Numbered from the stretch's first letter, positions 1 to 9,373 are shown. The stretch: 64,000 nt of DNA from JBBDMC01 sp963775235 (GCA_963775235.1 CAVZHY010000007.1:62001-126000); one strand, 5' to 3'. Numbers and translations: made by a program. The notes: generated from the letters alone by a model not told the origin.

Positions 1-284
1 TGCTGGTCGCCGTTGTTGACCAGGGCGAACACCGCCCAGAATGACTGCCCGGTGCTTTCCCCCGCCCTGACCTCGATGCGGCGGACAATTCCGTCTACAC
101 CCGGTGCGGTCGATACCTGGATGCGGTCGCCGGGCTGTCTGCTCAACTGAACGGCATTGGTGAGGTCGAGCGTGCGGCCGTCGAGCGGCACCGCAACCGC
201 CTCCAGAGCGACCGCGGGGGCGGCCGCGACGCCAACCGTCAGGATTGCAAGAATGAGGACCGCGAACCGACGCGCGAACGACAA
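1..284 (-). CDS. N-terminal part of an exported or membrane-anchored protein (runs off left edge)
   Basis: Only the first 94 codons are present. I place the start at a TTG at 284 because a GGAGG lies 6 bases upstream and no ATG is near in frame. Residues 5-21 are a hydrophobic signal or membrane segment ending in Ala-rich residues, followed by a mature start LEAVAVPLDGR and a beta-rich stretch with QVSTAPG and RRIEVRAGE. I have a weak recollection of similar N-termini in Rhodospirillales sensor or EAL-type signalling proteins, where this part would be periplasmic. That is tentative because no catalytic domain is visible. Base composition matches the neighbours. Confidence 0.5.
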   Translation of the reverse strand, partial: MSFARRFAVLILAILTVGVAAAPAVALEAVAVPLDGRTLDLTNAVQLSRQPGDRIQVSTAPGVDGIVRRIEVRAGESTGQSFWAVFALVNNGDQ

Positions 285-369
285 CCGATCCTCCAAGTGC
301 CCGGAACGATTCGCAAGCTTACTATTTTGCCCCCCGATCCGCGACAAGCAGCCTCGGCCGGGCCGGCGA

Positions 370-957
370 TCACGGCCGCGGATCGTCCCGCACCAGGCCA
401 TAAAGGATGTGGTCCTGCCAGCGCCCGTCGATGCACAAATACTTTCTGGCGTAGCCTTCACGCGCGAATCCGACCTTTTCGAGGAGGTGGATGGAGGCAA
501 CGTTGTGCGGCAGGCAGGCGGCCTCGATCCGGTGAAGGTGCAGGGCATCGAATGAAAAGGTGGCGACCGCACGCACCGCCGCGGTCATCAGGCCCTTGCC
601 GGCGTGGCGCTCGCCCATCCAGTAGCCAAGCACCCCCGATTGGGTGACCCCGCGCTGTATCTGCGCGAGCGTCAGGCCGCCGAGCAACGTATCGCCGTCC
701 GGTGAAAAGATGAAGAACGGGTAGCCGGTGCCATCGCGGATCTCGCGCTGATAGCGGCGCAGCCGCCGGCGGAAGGCGAGCTTGGTGAGGTCATCGGCGG
801 GCCAGATCGGTTCCCAAGGCGACAGGAAGCCGCGGCTTTCGTCGCGCAATTGCGCCCACTGAGCATAGTCGGCCGCCACCGGGGTGCGCAGGAGCACCCC
901 CTCGCCGCGCAGTGTCGGGTTGGGATTGCTGGTGGAGATCGAACGGAGGAAAGCCAT
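370..957 (-). CDS. rimJ: RimJ-type GNAT N-acetyltransferase
   Basis: This 195-residue GNAT protein probably transfers acetyl from acetyl-CoA to the N-terminal amine of a protein, as RimJ does for ribosomal protein S5. The acetyl-CoA loop is GERHAGKGL (about 115-123). The later LPHNVASIHLLEKVGF (about 149-164) is the conserved RimJ/RimL block with its Asn and the final strand. Length is normal for the family. It follows the M16 peptidase gene by 18 bases and is the last gene of a thrC-M16-rimJ run on the minus strand. The exact substrate cannot be read from the sequence. Confidence 0.85.
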   Translation of the reverse strand: MAFLRSISTSNPNPTLRGEGVLLRTPVAADYAQWAQLRDESRGFLSPWEPIWPADDLTKLAFRRRLRRYQREIRDGTGYPFFIFSPDGDTLLGGLTLAQIQRGVTQSGVLGYWMGERHAGKGLMTAAVRAVATFSFDALHLHRIEAACLPHNVASIHLLEKVGFAREGYARKYLCIDGRWQDHILYGLVRDDPRP

Positions 958-975
958 GGTCGCGTCGCCGAGAGA

Positions 976-2259
976 TCAGACTTCGATACGGGCGCCGAAG
1001 CGCTCCGCCAGCTTATCGTGAGGAATGAGGCCGTCCAGCGGTCCGACCGCCGCCAACGACGGCGAGCTTCCGGAAATGAACTCACCTGCGAGTTTGCGGA
1101 CCTCGGACACGGTGATCGCGTCGACCTTCGCCACCAGCTCGTCGATCGGGATCACCCGGCCGAAGATGAGGACCTGGCGGGCGAGCTGGCCGGCGCGCGC
1201 CGCCGGGCTCTCCAGGGACATGAGCAGGCCGGCCTTGAGCTGCGCCCGTGCACGACCGAGTTCGGCCTCGTTGATGTCGTGGGCCGCCCGCTCAAGCTCG
1301 CCGAGGATCACAGGCATCAACTCTCCGACGTCGTCCGTGCCGGTCGCGGCGTGGACGCCAAACATGCCGGTGTCGGCGAAGCTCCAGTGGAAGGCGTAGA
1401 TCGAATAACACAGACCGCGCTTTTCACGGACCTCCTGGAAAAGGCGGGACGACATGCCCCCGCCGATGATCGCTGCCAGGATCTGCGCCGTGTAGAAGCT
1501 TTCGGAGGCGTACGGCCGGCCTTCGAACCCGACCATGATTTGCGTTTCCATGAGGTCGCGCGCCTCACGCCGATCACCACCGAGGTACCTGGCGCGCGTT
1601 GGCTCCGGTCCGCGGCTGGCGGCGAGCGCACCCAGCCTGTCGCCGGCAAGAGCAACGAGCGCGTCGTGATCGACGGCGCCTGCCGCCGATACCACGATCG
1701 AGGGGCCGTGATAGTGGCGGTCGAGATAGGCCCGCAGCATATCTGACGAGGTCGCGCGGACCGTCTCCGGTGTGCCTAGGATGGTGCGGCCGATTGGCTG
1801 GGTGGGGTAGGCGGCCTCCGTGAAGAGGTCGAAGATGCGATCCTCGGGCGCGTCGAACGCGGCGCCGATCTCCTGCACGATGACGTGTTGTTCGCGGGCG
1901 AGCTCGCCTGGATCGAAGATCGAGTTGCACAGGATGTCGCTCAGGATATCGAAGGCAAGCGCCACGTCTTGCTTGAGGACGCGGGCGTAGTAGGAGGTGG
2001 CCTCGACGCTGGTCGCGGCGTTGAGTTCGCCCCCGACCGCCTCGATCTGCTCGGCGATGTCGGCGGCCGTGCGCGTCCGCGTTCCCTTGAAGGCCATGTG
2101 CTCGAGCAGGTGGGAAATGCCGTGTTCCTCCTCCCGCTCGGAGCGCGAGCCCGCGCCCACCCACACGCCGAGGGCGGCGCTCTGGAGGTGACTCATGTCG
2201 TGGGTGACGATCGCAAGACCCGAAGACAGACGCGACAGGCGGACGTTCATGCCGTTCAC
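976..2259 (-). CDS. M16 family zinc peptidase (mitochondrial processing peptidase-like)
   Basis: A 427-residue insulinase-fold metallopeptidase. The inverted zinc motif HLLEH is at residues 50-54 (His50, His54 ligands, Glu53 catalytic), and Glu130 in REQHVIVQE fits the third ligand, so it should be active. The length matches the single-chain bacterial M16B proteins related to mitochondrial processing peptidase beta. The start is a GTG at 2259 overlapping the thrC stop as GTGA, which suggests translational coupling. An ATG three codons later (2250) is the alternative. Its natural substrate is unknown. The gene order thrC then M16 peptidase is, to my knowledge, common in alphaproteobacteria. 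Confidence 0.9.
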   Translation of the reverse strand: MNGMNVRLSRLSSGLAIVTHDMSHLQSAALGVWVGAGSRSEREEEHGISHLLEHMAFKGTRTRTAADIAEQIEAVGGELNAATSVEATSYYARVLKQDVALAFDILSDILCNSIFDPGELAREQHVIVQEIGAAFDAPEDRIFDLFTEAAYPTQPIGRTILGTPETVRATSSDMLRAYLDRHYHGPSIVVSAAGAVDHDALVALAGDRLGALAASRGPEPTRARYLGGDRREARDLMETQIMVGFEGRPYASESFYTAQILAAIIGGGMSSRLFQEVREKRGLCYSIYAFHWSFADTGMFGVHAATGTDDVGELMPVILGELERAAHDINEAELGRARAQLKAGLLMSLESPAARAGQLARQVLIFGRVIPIDELVAKVDAITVSEVRKLAGEFISGSSPSLAAVGPLDGLIPHDKLAERFGARIEV

Positions 2260-3662
2260 ACTTGATCTACAGGCACACGGGCGTGCGCCATAATGTATTC
2301 TTCGACCGCCCGCCGGTCGTTGGCGAGGGTGGTGAAACGTTCGGGCTTGCCGAGGACCCCGGCGAGCCTCGCCGGCGTTTCGGGTTGGATGCCTGTCGCC
2401 GCCTTCACCGCGGCGGGAAACTTCGCCGGGTGGGCAGTGGCGAGCGCGATCATCGGATGCCCGGCGTTAAGAAATTGTCGCCCGACGGCCAGCCCGACGG
2501 CGGTGTGCGGATCGGGCAGGAAGCCCGTGGCGGCGTAAGTGTCCCGCATTTCGGCCGCGGTTTCCGTCTCGTCGGCGCGGCCGGCGTCGAAATCGGCCCG
2601 GATGCGGTCGAGCGCATCCCTGGACAACTTGAAGCCGCCCGAGCGGTTCAGGCCCGTCATCAGGGCGACGACAGCGGCGCTATCCCGGTCACACGCCTCG
2701 AACAGCAGCCGTTCGAAGTTCGACGAGACCTGAATGTCCATCGACGGCGATTGGGTGGCGGTGACCCCGGCCGGGCGGTATTCGCCGCTGGCGAGCGTCC
2801 GCGCCAGGATGTCATTGACGTTCGTGGCGATCACCAGCCGGGCGATGGGGAGCCCTATGCGCTTGGCGGCGTAGCCCGCAAAAATGTCCCCGAAATTGCC
2901 CGTCGGCACCGCGAACGACGCCACCCGGTGCGGTGCCCCGAGCGCCACCGCGGCGGTGAAGTAGTAGACGATCTGGCCAAGAATGCGCGCCCAGTTGATC
3001 GAATTGATCCCGGCGAGGTTCATGCGCTCGCGGAATTCCACGTTGCCGAACAACGCTTTGACGATCGCCTGGCAATCGTCAAAAGTGCCTTTTACGGCGA
3101 CCACATGGACGTTCGCCGCCTCGGCTGTCGTCATCTGCCGCTGCTGGATTGGCGAGATGCGGCCTTCGGGAAAGAGGATGAAAAGGTCGGTCTTGTCGCG
3201 GCCGCCGAAGGCCTGGACCGCCGCCGCGCCCGTATCCCCCGATGTGGCACCGACGATCGTGATGCGCCCCCCGCGCTCGGCCAGAACGTGGTCCATCAGG
3301 CGCGCCGTCAGCTGCATGGCGCAGTCCTTGAAGGCCAGCGTCGGTCCGTGAAAGAGCTCCAGGGCCCAAAGGCCGGGCCCGAGCTGGGTCAACGGCGCCA
3401 CCGTCGGATGGTCGAATTCCGCGTACGCGGCCTGACACATCCGGCGCAGCGCCGGCTCGGCAATGTCGCTGCCGATGAACGGCCGGATGACCTCAAACGC
3501 GACCTCGGCGTATGGGCGACCGGCAAATCCGGCAATGGCCGCAGATGGCACCTCGGGCCAGATCGCAGGCACAAAAAGACCACCGTCGCCGGCGAGGCCC
3601 GCCAGCAGCACGTCGGAAAAACCGACCGGGTGCGCTCTACCGCGCGTGCTCACATATTGCAT
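2256..3662 (-). CDS. thrC: Threonine synthase
   Basis: Converts O-phosphohomoserine to threonine with pyridoxal phosphate, the last step of threonine synthesis. The protein is 468 residues, normal for the long bacterial type. The PLP lysine is Lys112 in HGPTLAFKDCAMQ, and the phosphate-binding GATSGDTG loop follows. An open frame continues upstream, but the residues there are Arg/Pro-rich filler, so I take the ATG at 3662, which begins with MQYVSTRG, a typical ThrC N-terminus. It is the first gene of the thrC-M16-rimJ run and is divergent from the lipoprotein gene at 3828. The 165-base gap must hold both promoters, but I see no convincing motif there. Confidence 0.95.
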   Translation of the reverse strand: MQYVSTRGRAHPVGFSDVLLAGLAGDGGLFVPAIWPEVPSAAIAGFAGRPYAEVAFEVIRPFIGSDIAEPALRRMCQAAYAEFDHPTVAPLTQLGPGLWALELFHGPTLAFKDCAMQLTARLMDHVLAERGGRITIVGATSGDTGAAAVQAFGGRDKTDLFILFPEGRISPIQQRQMTTAEAANVHVVAVKGTFDDCQAIVKALFGNVEFRERMNLAGINSINWARILGQIVYYFTAAVALGAPHRVASFAVPTGNFGDIFAGYAAKRIGLPIARLVIATNVNDILARTLASGEYRPAGVTATQSPSMDIQVSSNFERLLFEACDRDSAAVVALMTGLNRSGGFKLSRDALDRIRADFDAGRADETETAAEMRDTYAATGFLPDPHTAVGLAVGRQFLNAGHPMIALATAHPAKFPAAVKAATGIQPETPARLAGVLGKPERFTTLANDRRAVEEYIMAHARVPVDQV

Positions 3663-3827
3663 ATTGAAGCTTGGCAACGCCTTCCGCCGCCGGTTCCTCC
3701 CGCCCAACTTCGAACCTAGCGGCCGGGGGGGAGCGCGGCAAGCGCGGCGGCCGGTAAACGCAAACGGTCGCCAAGCCATGGGGCCGCTGCTATAGAAAAG
3801 CCGCAAAAGTGGAAAGGATTCGGGGGC

Positions 3828-4469
3828 ATGCCGCTTCGTCTTCTACCGTTCGCCCCGCCAGCCGCGGCTCGCGTGGCAGTTGTTGTTGTGGCGTCGAGCC
3901 TGATTGCCGCGTGTGCCAGTACCTCCGACAGCGGGGGCGGCCAGGGATTGGCCGGGCGCTTCTTCAGCGGCGGCGACAAGGCGACCCGCGGCGTAGGCAC
4001 CGTCGACCAGCCGTTCGGGCAGGACTTCTTTCTGAAGTCGGGCTACTGCCCGCCGGTCGAGGTTCAGACCGGTGCGGAAACTCTGACGACGTATGAGCGT
4101 GGGCACGATAACGACCCTCAATTCGTCCAGTTTCAGGATTCGATCACCAAGACCGCCCGGGAGTGCCATCCGGTCGATGCCGATACACTGGCGATCAAGG
4201 TCGGCATCGCCGGCCGGGTTGTCGCCGGTCCGCAGGGGAAGATCGGTGCCGTGACGGTGCCTCTGCGCATCGTCGTCGCCAGCCAGCACAGCGACAAGGT
4301 GTTCTACAACAAGGCCTACAAGGTCTCCGTCACCCTCGGGCCGGACTACACCGGCGAATTCACCCCGGTGTTTGATGACGTCGTCGTCGACGTGACCGAG
4401 GAAGACCGCGACCTCATCGTCTACGTCGGCTTTGACCAGGGAAAAGCGTTCGTTGGCCTCACCGGCTGA
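3828..4469 (+). CDS. Conserved lipoprotein of unknown function
   Basis: A 213-residue protein with a lipoprotein signal: an Arg-containing N-terminus, a hydrophobic core at about 15-26 and a lipobox ending IAAC with Cys29 as the lipidation site. The residues after Cys29 (ASTSDSGGG) give no inner-membrane retention signal, so an outer-membrane anchor is likely. The rest is a soluble beta-rich domain with GYCPPVEVQ near residue 67 and a Cys near 112, which might pair. I recognise this as a type of hypothetical lipoprotein seen in Rhodospirillales but know no function. It is divergent from thrC and upstream of the glycine riboswitch. Confidence 0.8.
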   Translation: MPLRLLPFAPPAAARVAVVVVASSLIAACASTSDSGGGQGLAGRFFSGGDKATRGVGTVDQPFGQDFFLKSGYCPPVEVQTGAETLTTYERGHDNDPQFVQFQDSITKTARECHPVDADTLAIKVGIAGRVVAGPQGKIGAVTVPLRIVVASQHSDKVFYNKAYKVSVTLGPDYTGEFTPVFDDVVVDVTEEDRDLIVYVGFDQGKAFVGLTG

Positions 4470-4559
4470 TTGACTCGGCCGTCCGCGGCTCTACAGTGCC
4501 GGGCGCCGGGAAAGAGTCGCGTCCCGGTAGACCCGTCGCCACACAGCGCGCGGGTTCGC

Positions 4560-4835
4560 ACGATCGCCGGGAGAGATCGGGCCGGTTATCCGGTCCGGCG
4601 CCGAAGGAGCAACCGCCCCGGAAACTCTCAGGCGGAAGGACCGGACGATCGGCGACACTCTGGAAAGCAGCGGGCGCGATTGCCTGCTCACCGAAGGAGT
4701 AACCGCCACGTCGCGTTTCCGGGAAAAGTGCCCAGCACTTTTCCGCCCTGGAAAGCGACAAGAGATCGTCGCGTTTTCACGAAGGTGAGCGGCGAAGCGG
4801 GAAATCTCTCAGGTCCTTGGACAGAGGGGGCATGA
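4560..4835 (+). promoter_or_regulatory. Tandem glycine riboswitch (two aptamers) upstream of gcvT
   Basis: Two glycine aptamers in series precede the gcv operon. Aptamer 1 (about 4565-4670) has the GGGAGAG start, GCCGAAGGAGCAA, ACTCTCAGGC and the closing CTCTGGAAAGCAG. Aptamer 2 (about 4671-4835) has ACCGAAGGAGTAACCGCC, AATCTCTCAGGTCC and GGACAGAGGGGG. These are the conserved blocks of the glycine riboswitch, which in this position normally turns expression on when glycine is high. Aptamer 2 is unusually long because its variable arm (about 4706-4795) contains an extra hairpin with a perfect 10-bp stem at 4722-4744. The expression platform between 4836 and the gcvT start contains no clear terminator, so translational control is possible. 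Confidence 0.93.
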
Positions 4836-4889
4836 GACGGATCGCTGTTGATCCGCCTCTGCACCCGTTGCCCGTAGAGGACCTGCCAG

Positions 4890-6062
4890 TTGGCCGAAAT
4901 TACACCCGCGAAGACCCTCCGAGAGACGCCGCTCGCCGGCCTGCACCGCGAGCTTGGCGCGCGCATGGTGGAATTCGCCGGTTACTCGATGCCGGTCCAG
5001 TACCCGACCGGCATCATCGCCGAGCATAAGTGGACGCGCGACCACGCCGGCCTGTTTGACGTCTCCCACATGGGGCCGGCGTTCCTGACCCTCGCCGATC
5101 GCTCGGGCGATCCCGACGCCGACCACGAAGCAATCGCTGCGATCGCCGAAGAACTGACCCCCGGCGACATCCGCGGGCTGACGCCCGGCCAGATCCGCTA
5201 CACGCTGCTCCTCAACCAGGATGGCGGCATTCTCGACGACCTGATGATCGCCCGCCCCGCCGACGTCGCCTGGTCGGGAACGCTCTACGTCGTCGTCAAC
5301 GCCGGCACCAAGGAGGACGATTTCGCCCTGATCGAGAGGACCGCTGGCGATCGCGCCGCCCTGCGCCGGAGCGACGGTCACGCCTTCATCGCGCTTCAGG
5401 GGCCCGAGGCCGCTGCCGTCATGGCGGCGCTGGTGCCAGCCGCGACAGAACTCGGGTTCATGCGATACCGGTCGTTCGCTTTCGAACACGGCACATTGCT
5501 CATCTCGCGCTCCGGCTACACCGGCGAGGATGGGTTCGAAATCCTGGTGCCACCGGATCGCTCGGAGGCCTTGTGGCGACGCCTGCTTGCCGACAAGCGC
5601 GTGAGCCCCGTCGGCCTCGGCGCCCGCGATTCGCTTCGGCTGGAAGCCGGCCTGCCGCTCTACGGCCACGAACTGGACGAAACCATTTCGCCGATCGAAG
5701 CGGACCTTGCCTTCGCCGTCTCCAAGCGGCGTCGCCAGGCGGCCGACTTTCCCGGCGCCGGGCGCATCCTCGAAGAACTCGCAGGCGCGCCGGCGCGCCT
5801 GCGTGTCGGCCTCCTGGTCGAGGGGGCTCCCGCCCGTGACGGCGCCGCGATCCTGGATGAGCGCGACGAGGTGATCGGCCGCGTGACCAGCGGCGGCTTT
5901 TCGCCCTCCCTCGGCCGGCCGATCGCCATGGGCTACGTGCCGCCTGTGTTCGCGGCCCCCGGCACCGGCCTCGTGGTCAAGGTGCGCGACCGCGCCCGGC
6001 CGGCGACCGTCACTCCGCTTCCCTTTGTGCCCCACCGTTACGTGCGCAAGCCCGTTTCCTGA
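4890..6062 (+). CDS. gcvT: Glycine cleavage system T protein (aminomethyltransferase)
   Basis: Takes the aminomethyl group from the lipoylated H protein and, with tetrahydrofolate, makes methylene-THF and ammonia. The 390-residue protein has the N-terminal folate-binding GcvT domain, starting with LHRELGARMVEFAGYSMPVQY and LFDVSHMG, then SGYTGEDGFEI near residue 210, and the C-terminal beta-barrel domain ending VTPLPFVPHRYVRK. The start is a TTG at 4890 with GAGG about 9 bases upstream. No ATG near it gives a correct N-terminus. It is the first gene after the glycine riboswitch, and gcvH starts 11 bases after its stop. Confidence 0.95.
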   Translation: MAEITPAKTLRETPLAGLHRELGARMVEFAGYSMPVQYPTGIIAEHKWTRDHAGLFDVSHMGPAFLTLADRSGDPDADHEAIAAIAEELTPGDIRGLTPGQIRYTLLLNQDGGILDDLMIARPADVAWSGTLYVVVNAGTKEDDFALIERTAGDRAALRRSDGHAFIALQGPEAAAVMAALVPAATELGFMRYRSFAFEHGTLLISRSGYTGEDGFEILVPPDRSEALWRRLLADKRVSPVGLGARDSLRLEAGLPLYGHELDETISPIEADLAFAVSKRRRQAADFPGAGRILEELAGAPARLRVGLLVEGAPARDGAAILDERDEVIGRVTSGGFSPSLGRPIAMGYVPPVFAAPGTGLVVKVRDRARPATVTPLPFVPHRYVRKPVS

Positions 6063-6073
6063 CGAGGATCAAG

Positions 6074-6445
6074 ATGACAACCCGATACACCCGCGACCAC
6101 GAATGGATCCGCCTCGATGGTGACACCGCCGTCGTCGGCATCAGCGAGTATGCCCAGGAGCAACTTGGCGACATCGTCTTTGTCGAACTGCCGCCGGTCG
6201 GCAAGAAGATCGACAAGGGCGGCGAGGCCGCCGTCGTCGAATTGGTCAAGGCTGCGAGCGAGGTCTACGCGCCGCTTGGTGGCGAAGTGATCGAGGTCAA
6301 CGCCGCGCTCACGGAGGAACCGGGCACCGTCAACCAGCACCCCGAAGGTGCCGGCTGGTTCATAAAGCTCAAGGTCGGCGACAGCAGCGGTTTCGAAGAC
6401 CTGATGGACGGCGAAGCCTACGAGCGCTTCCTCGAAACGGTCTGA
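6074..6445 (+). CDS. gcvH: Glycine cleavage system H protein
   Basis: A 123-residue lipoyl carrier that shuttles the aminomethyl intermediate between the P, T and L proteins. The lipoylated residue is Lys59 in VVELVKAASEVYAP. The common form is ESVKAAS, so a Leu replaces the usual Ser before the Lys, but the modified Lys is kept. A GAGGATCAAG ribosome-binding stretch precedes the ATG. It lies directly between gcvT and gcvPA in one operon. Confidence 0.96.
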   Translation: MTTRYTRDHEWIRLDGDTAVVGISEYAQEQLGDIVFVELPPVGKKIDKGGEAAVVELVKAASEVYAPLGGEVIEVNAALTEEPGTVNQHPEGAGWFIKLKVGDSSGFEDLMDGEAYERFLETV

Positions 6446-6454
6446 GTGGACCCC

Positions 6455-7798
6455 ATGCGCTATCTCCCCCACACCGAGGCCGACCGCAACGCCATGCTGG
6501 CGCGCATTGGCGTGGCCAACATCGACGATCTCTTCGCCGATGTCCCCGCCGGCAAGCGTCTCGATCAGCTTCTCGACCTGCCGACAGCGAGGAGCGAGAT
6601 CGAGGTCGAACGGATCCTCTCCGGCCTTGCGTCGAAAAACGTCGCCGCCGGGTCGGTGCCGTTTTTCGTCGGCGCCGGCGCCTACCGCCACCACGTGCCG
6701 GCGAGCGTCGATCACCTGATCCAGCGCTCGGAGTTCCTCACCTCGTACACGCCTTACCAGCCCGAAATCGCGCAGGGCACACTGCAATACCTGTTCGAGT
6801 TCCAGACCCAGGTGGCGGCTCTCACCGCCATGGATGTCGCCAACGCCTCCATGTACGACGGCTCGACGGCGACCGCCGAGGCGGTGCTGATGGCCCACCG
6901 GGTGGCGGGACGGCGGAAGGCCGTGCTCGCCGGCGGCCTCCACCCGCAGTACCGCGCGGTTGTCGAGACGGTGTCCGAGATGGCGGGCGACGCGGTCGTG
7001 GCCCGCGCCAGCGATCCGACCGGGACCGAGACGATCGCTGACACGATCGATGGCGACACCTCGTGCGTGGTCGTGCAGTCGCCCTCGTTCTACGGCCACC
7101 TGATCGACCTCAAGGCCATCGCCGAGAAAGCCCACGCCGTGGGAGCGCTGCTGGTCGCCGTCTTCACGGAGGCCGTATCGTTTGGCGCGATCGAGCCGCC
7201 GGGGGCGCAAGGGGCGGACATCGTCGTCGGCGAGGGCCAGTCGCTCGGCAACCCGCTGACCTTCGGCGGACCCTACGTCGGGCTCTTCGCCACGCGCCAA
7301 CGGTTCGTCCGCCAGATGCCCGGCCGGCTCGCCGGCGAGACCACAGATGCGGAGGGGCGCCGCGGCTTCGTGCTGACTCTGTCAACACGCGAGCAGCACA
7401 TTCGGCGTGGCAAGGCGACCTCCAACATCTGCACCAATTCGGGGCTGTGTTCGCTGGCATTCACCATTCACATGACGCTGCTCGGCGAAACCGGGCTCCG
7501 CCGCCTCGCGGCGCTCAACCACGCCAACGCGGTTCGTTTGGCGGAATTGCTTTCCGAGGTTCCCGGCGTAACCGTGCTCAATGATTTGTTTTTCAACGAG
7601 TTCACCATTCGGGTTCCCGGCGACGCTGCGGAGGTAATCGGCCGGCTGGCGGCGAAAGGCGTGCTCGGCGGAGTGCCGGTCTCGCGTTTGCAACCGGATC
7701 GTCCCGACTTCGCGGACTTGATCGTCGTCGCCTCGACCGAGTTGAACACCGACGAGGACCGCGCGGCGTACGTCGCGGCGCTCAGGGAGGTGCTGTGA
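6455..7798 (+). CDS. gcvPA: Glycine dehydrogenase (decarboxylating) subunit 1
   Basis: The N-terminal half of the split P protein. With GcvPB it forms the PLP enzyme that decarboxylates glycine and passes the aminomethyl group to GcvH. I chose the ATG at 6455 (MRYLPHTEADRNAML) because this is the usual GcvPA N-terminus. A GTG three codons earlier abuts the gcvH stop and is the alternative. The protein has about 447 residues, normal for this subunit, and contains YTPYQPEIAQGTLQ and MDVANASMYDGSTA, both typical. Its stop codon overlaps the gcvPB start (TGATG). Confidence 0.94.
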   Translation: MRYLPHTEADRNAMLARIGVANIDDLFADVPAGKRLDQLLDLPTARSEIEVERILSGLASKNVAAGSVPFFVGAGAYRHHVPASVDHLIQRSEFLTSYTPYQPEIAQGTLQYLFEFQTQVAALTAMDVANASMYDGSTATAEAVLMAHRVAGRRKAVLAGGLHPQYRAVVETVSEMAGDAVVARASDPTGTETIADTIDGDTSCVVVQSPSFYGHLIDLKAIAEKAHAVGALLVAVFTEAVSFGAIEPPGAQGADIVVGEGQSLGNPLTFGGPYVGLFATRQRFVRQMPGRLAGETTDAEGRRGFVLTLSTREQHIRRGKATSNICTNSGLCSLAFTIHMTLLGETGLRRLAALNHANAVRLAELLSEVPGVTVLNDLFFNEFTIRVPGDAAEVIGRLAAKGVLGGVPVSRLQPDRPDFADLIVVASTELNTDEDRAAYVAALREVL

Positions 7799-9369
7799 TG
7801 CCGAACGACCGGGGCCGTCCCACGGCGCCGCCGCCGGCTAACGCCGTCGACGAGCGCACCTTCACCGCCAATCGCGGGCTGCAGATCGAGGAGGCGCTGA
7901 TCTTCGAGATCGGGCGGCCGGATGTGACTGGCGTGGATTTGCCGCAAGAGGCTCCGCCAGCGAAATCCAAACTCGGCACCCACGCCCGCAAGGCGCCGCT
8001 TGACCTGCCCGGCCTGTCGGAGCCGGAGGCGGTGCGCCACTACGTGCGTCTCAGCCAGAAGAACTATGCGATCGACGCCGGCATGTATCCGCTCGGCTCG
8101 TGCACCATGAAGCACAACCCGCGCCTCAACGAGAAGATGGCACGACTGCCGGGCTTCGCCGACATCCACCCGCTGCAGCCGACGGTTACCGTGCCCGGCG
8201 CCATCGAACTGATCGCCGGGCTCGCCCGCTGGCTGATGGAGATGACCGGTATGGCCGCCGTCGCCATGAGCCCCAAGGCCGGCGCCCACGGCGAACTTTG
8301 CGGCATGATGACCATCAAGGCGGCGCTGGCCGCCCGTGGCGAGGCGCGCACCACGGTGCTCGTGCCCGAATCCGCCCATGGCACCAATCCGGCGACCGCC
8401 GCGCTCCTCGGCTACAGGATCGTCGACGTGCCCGCCCGCGACGACGGCACCGTCGATCCGGACGCGGTCAAGGCGCGCCTCGACCGCGACGTCGCCGCGA
8501 TCATGCTCACCAACCCCAACACCTGCGGCCTGTTCGAGCGCGACGTCGTCGCCATTGCCGAGGCCGTCCATCAGGCAGGGGCCTACTTCTATGCCGATGG
8601 CGCCAACTTCAACGCCATCGTCGGCAAGGTCCGCCCCGGCGACCTCGGCGTCGATGCGATGCACATCAATCTCCACAAGACGTTCTCGACTCCCCATGGC
8701 GGCGGCGGGCCGGGGGCCGGCCCGGTGGTGCTGTCGGAGGCGCTCGCTCCGTTCGCCCCTGTGCCGTTCGTGCGGACAGGCGAGGGCGGCGCCGAGTTCA
8801 TTGAAACGCGGCGGGAAGCGGGCGAGAGCGCCCAGCCCTTCGGCCGCATCACCGCCTTCCACGGCCAGATGGGCATGTTCGTGCGCGCCTTCGCGTACAT
8901 GCTGTCACACGGCGCCGACGGCATGCGCCAGGCCTCCGAGGACGCCGTCCTCAACGCCAACTACGTGCGCGCGTCGCTTGCCGACGTCATGAGCCAGCCG
9001 TTCGGAGACCGCATCTGCATGCACGAGGCGCTGTTCGACGACACGTTCCTCGAGGGCACCGGCGTGACGACCCTCGATTTCGCCAAGGCGATGATCGACG
9101 AGGGCTTCCACCCGATGACCATGTATTTCCCCCTGGTCGTCCACGGCGCCATGCTGATTGAGCCGACCGAGTTGGAATTGAAGGCCTCGCTCGACCTGTT
9201 GGTGGCGACGCTGCGCGACCTTGTTTTCAGGGCGAAGCGGGGCGAGGCGGAACGCTTCCGCCAGGCACCGATGCTGGCGCCGCGCCGCCGCCTCGACGAG
9301 ACCCGCGCCGCGCGTCAGCCCAAGCTCAAATGGGAGAGGCCGACGCCGTTCAGCGAGGCAGCGGAGTAG
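7798..9369 (+). CDS. gcvPB: Glycine dehydrogenase (decarboxylating) subunit 2
   Basis: The C-terminal, PLP-carrying half of the P protein, 523 residues. The Schiff-base lysine is about Lys294 in NLHKTFSTPHGGGGPG, and PLGSCTMKHNPR near residue 100 is the other hallmark block. The start ATG overlaps the gcvPA stop. A GTG one codon before is possible. This gene ends the glycine cleavage operon. The L protein (dihydrolipoyl dehydrogenase) is not in the window and is normally shared with other complexes. The convergent clc gene ends four bases after this stop, with no hairpin terminator in the gap. Confidence 0.95.
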   Translation: MPNDRGRPTAPPPANAVDERTFTANRGLQIEEALIFEIGRPDVTGVDLPQEAPPAKSKLGTHARKAPLDLPGLSEPEAVRHYVRLSQKNYAIDAGMYPLGSCTMKHNPRLNEKMARLPGFADIHPLQPTVTVPGAIELIAGLARWLMEMTGMAAVAMSPKAGAHGELCGMMTIKAALAARGEARTTVLVPESAHGTNPATAALLGYRIVDVPARDDGTVDPDAVKARLDRDVAAIMLTNPNTCGLFERDVVAIAEAVHQAGAYFYADGANFNAIVGKVRPGDLGVDAMHINLHKTFSTPHGGGGPGAGPVVLSEALAPFAPVPFVRTGEGGAEFIETRREAGESAQPFGRITAFHGQMGMFVRAFAYMLSHGADGMRQASEDAVLNANYVRASLADVMSQPFGDRICMHEALFDDTFLEGTGVTTLDFAKAMIDEGFHPMTMYFPLVVHGAMLIEPTELELKASLDLLVATLRDLVFRAKRGEAERFRQAPMLAPRRRLDETRAARQPKLKWERPTPFSEAAE

Positions 9370-9373
9370 GATT

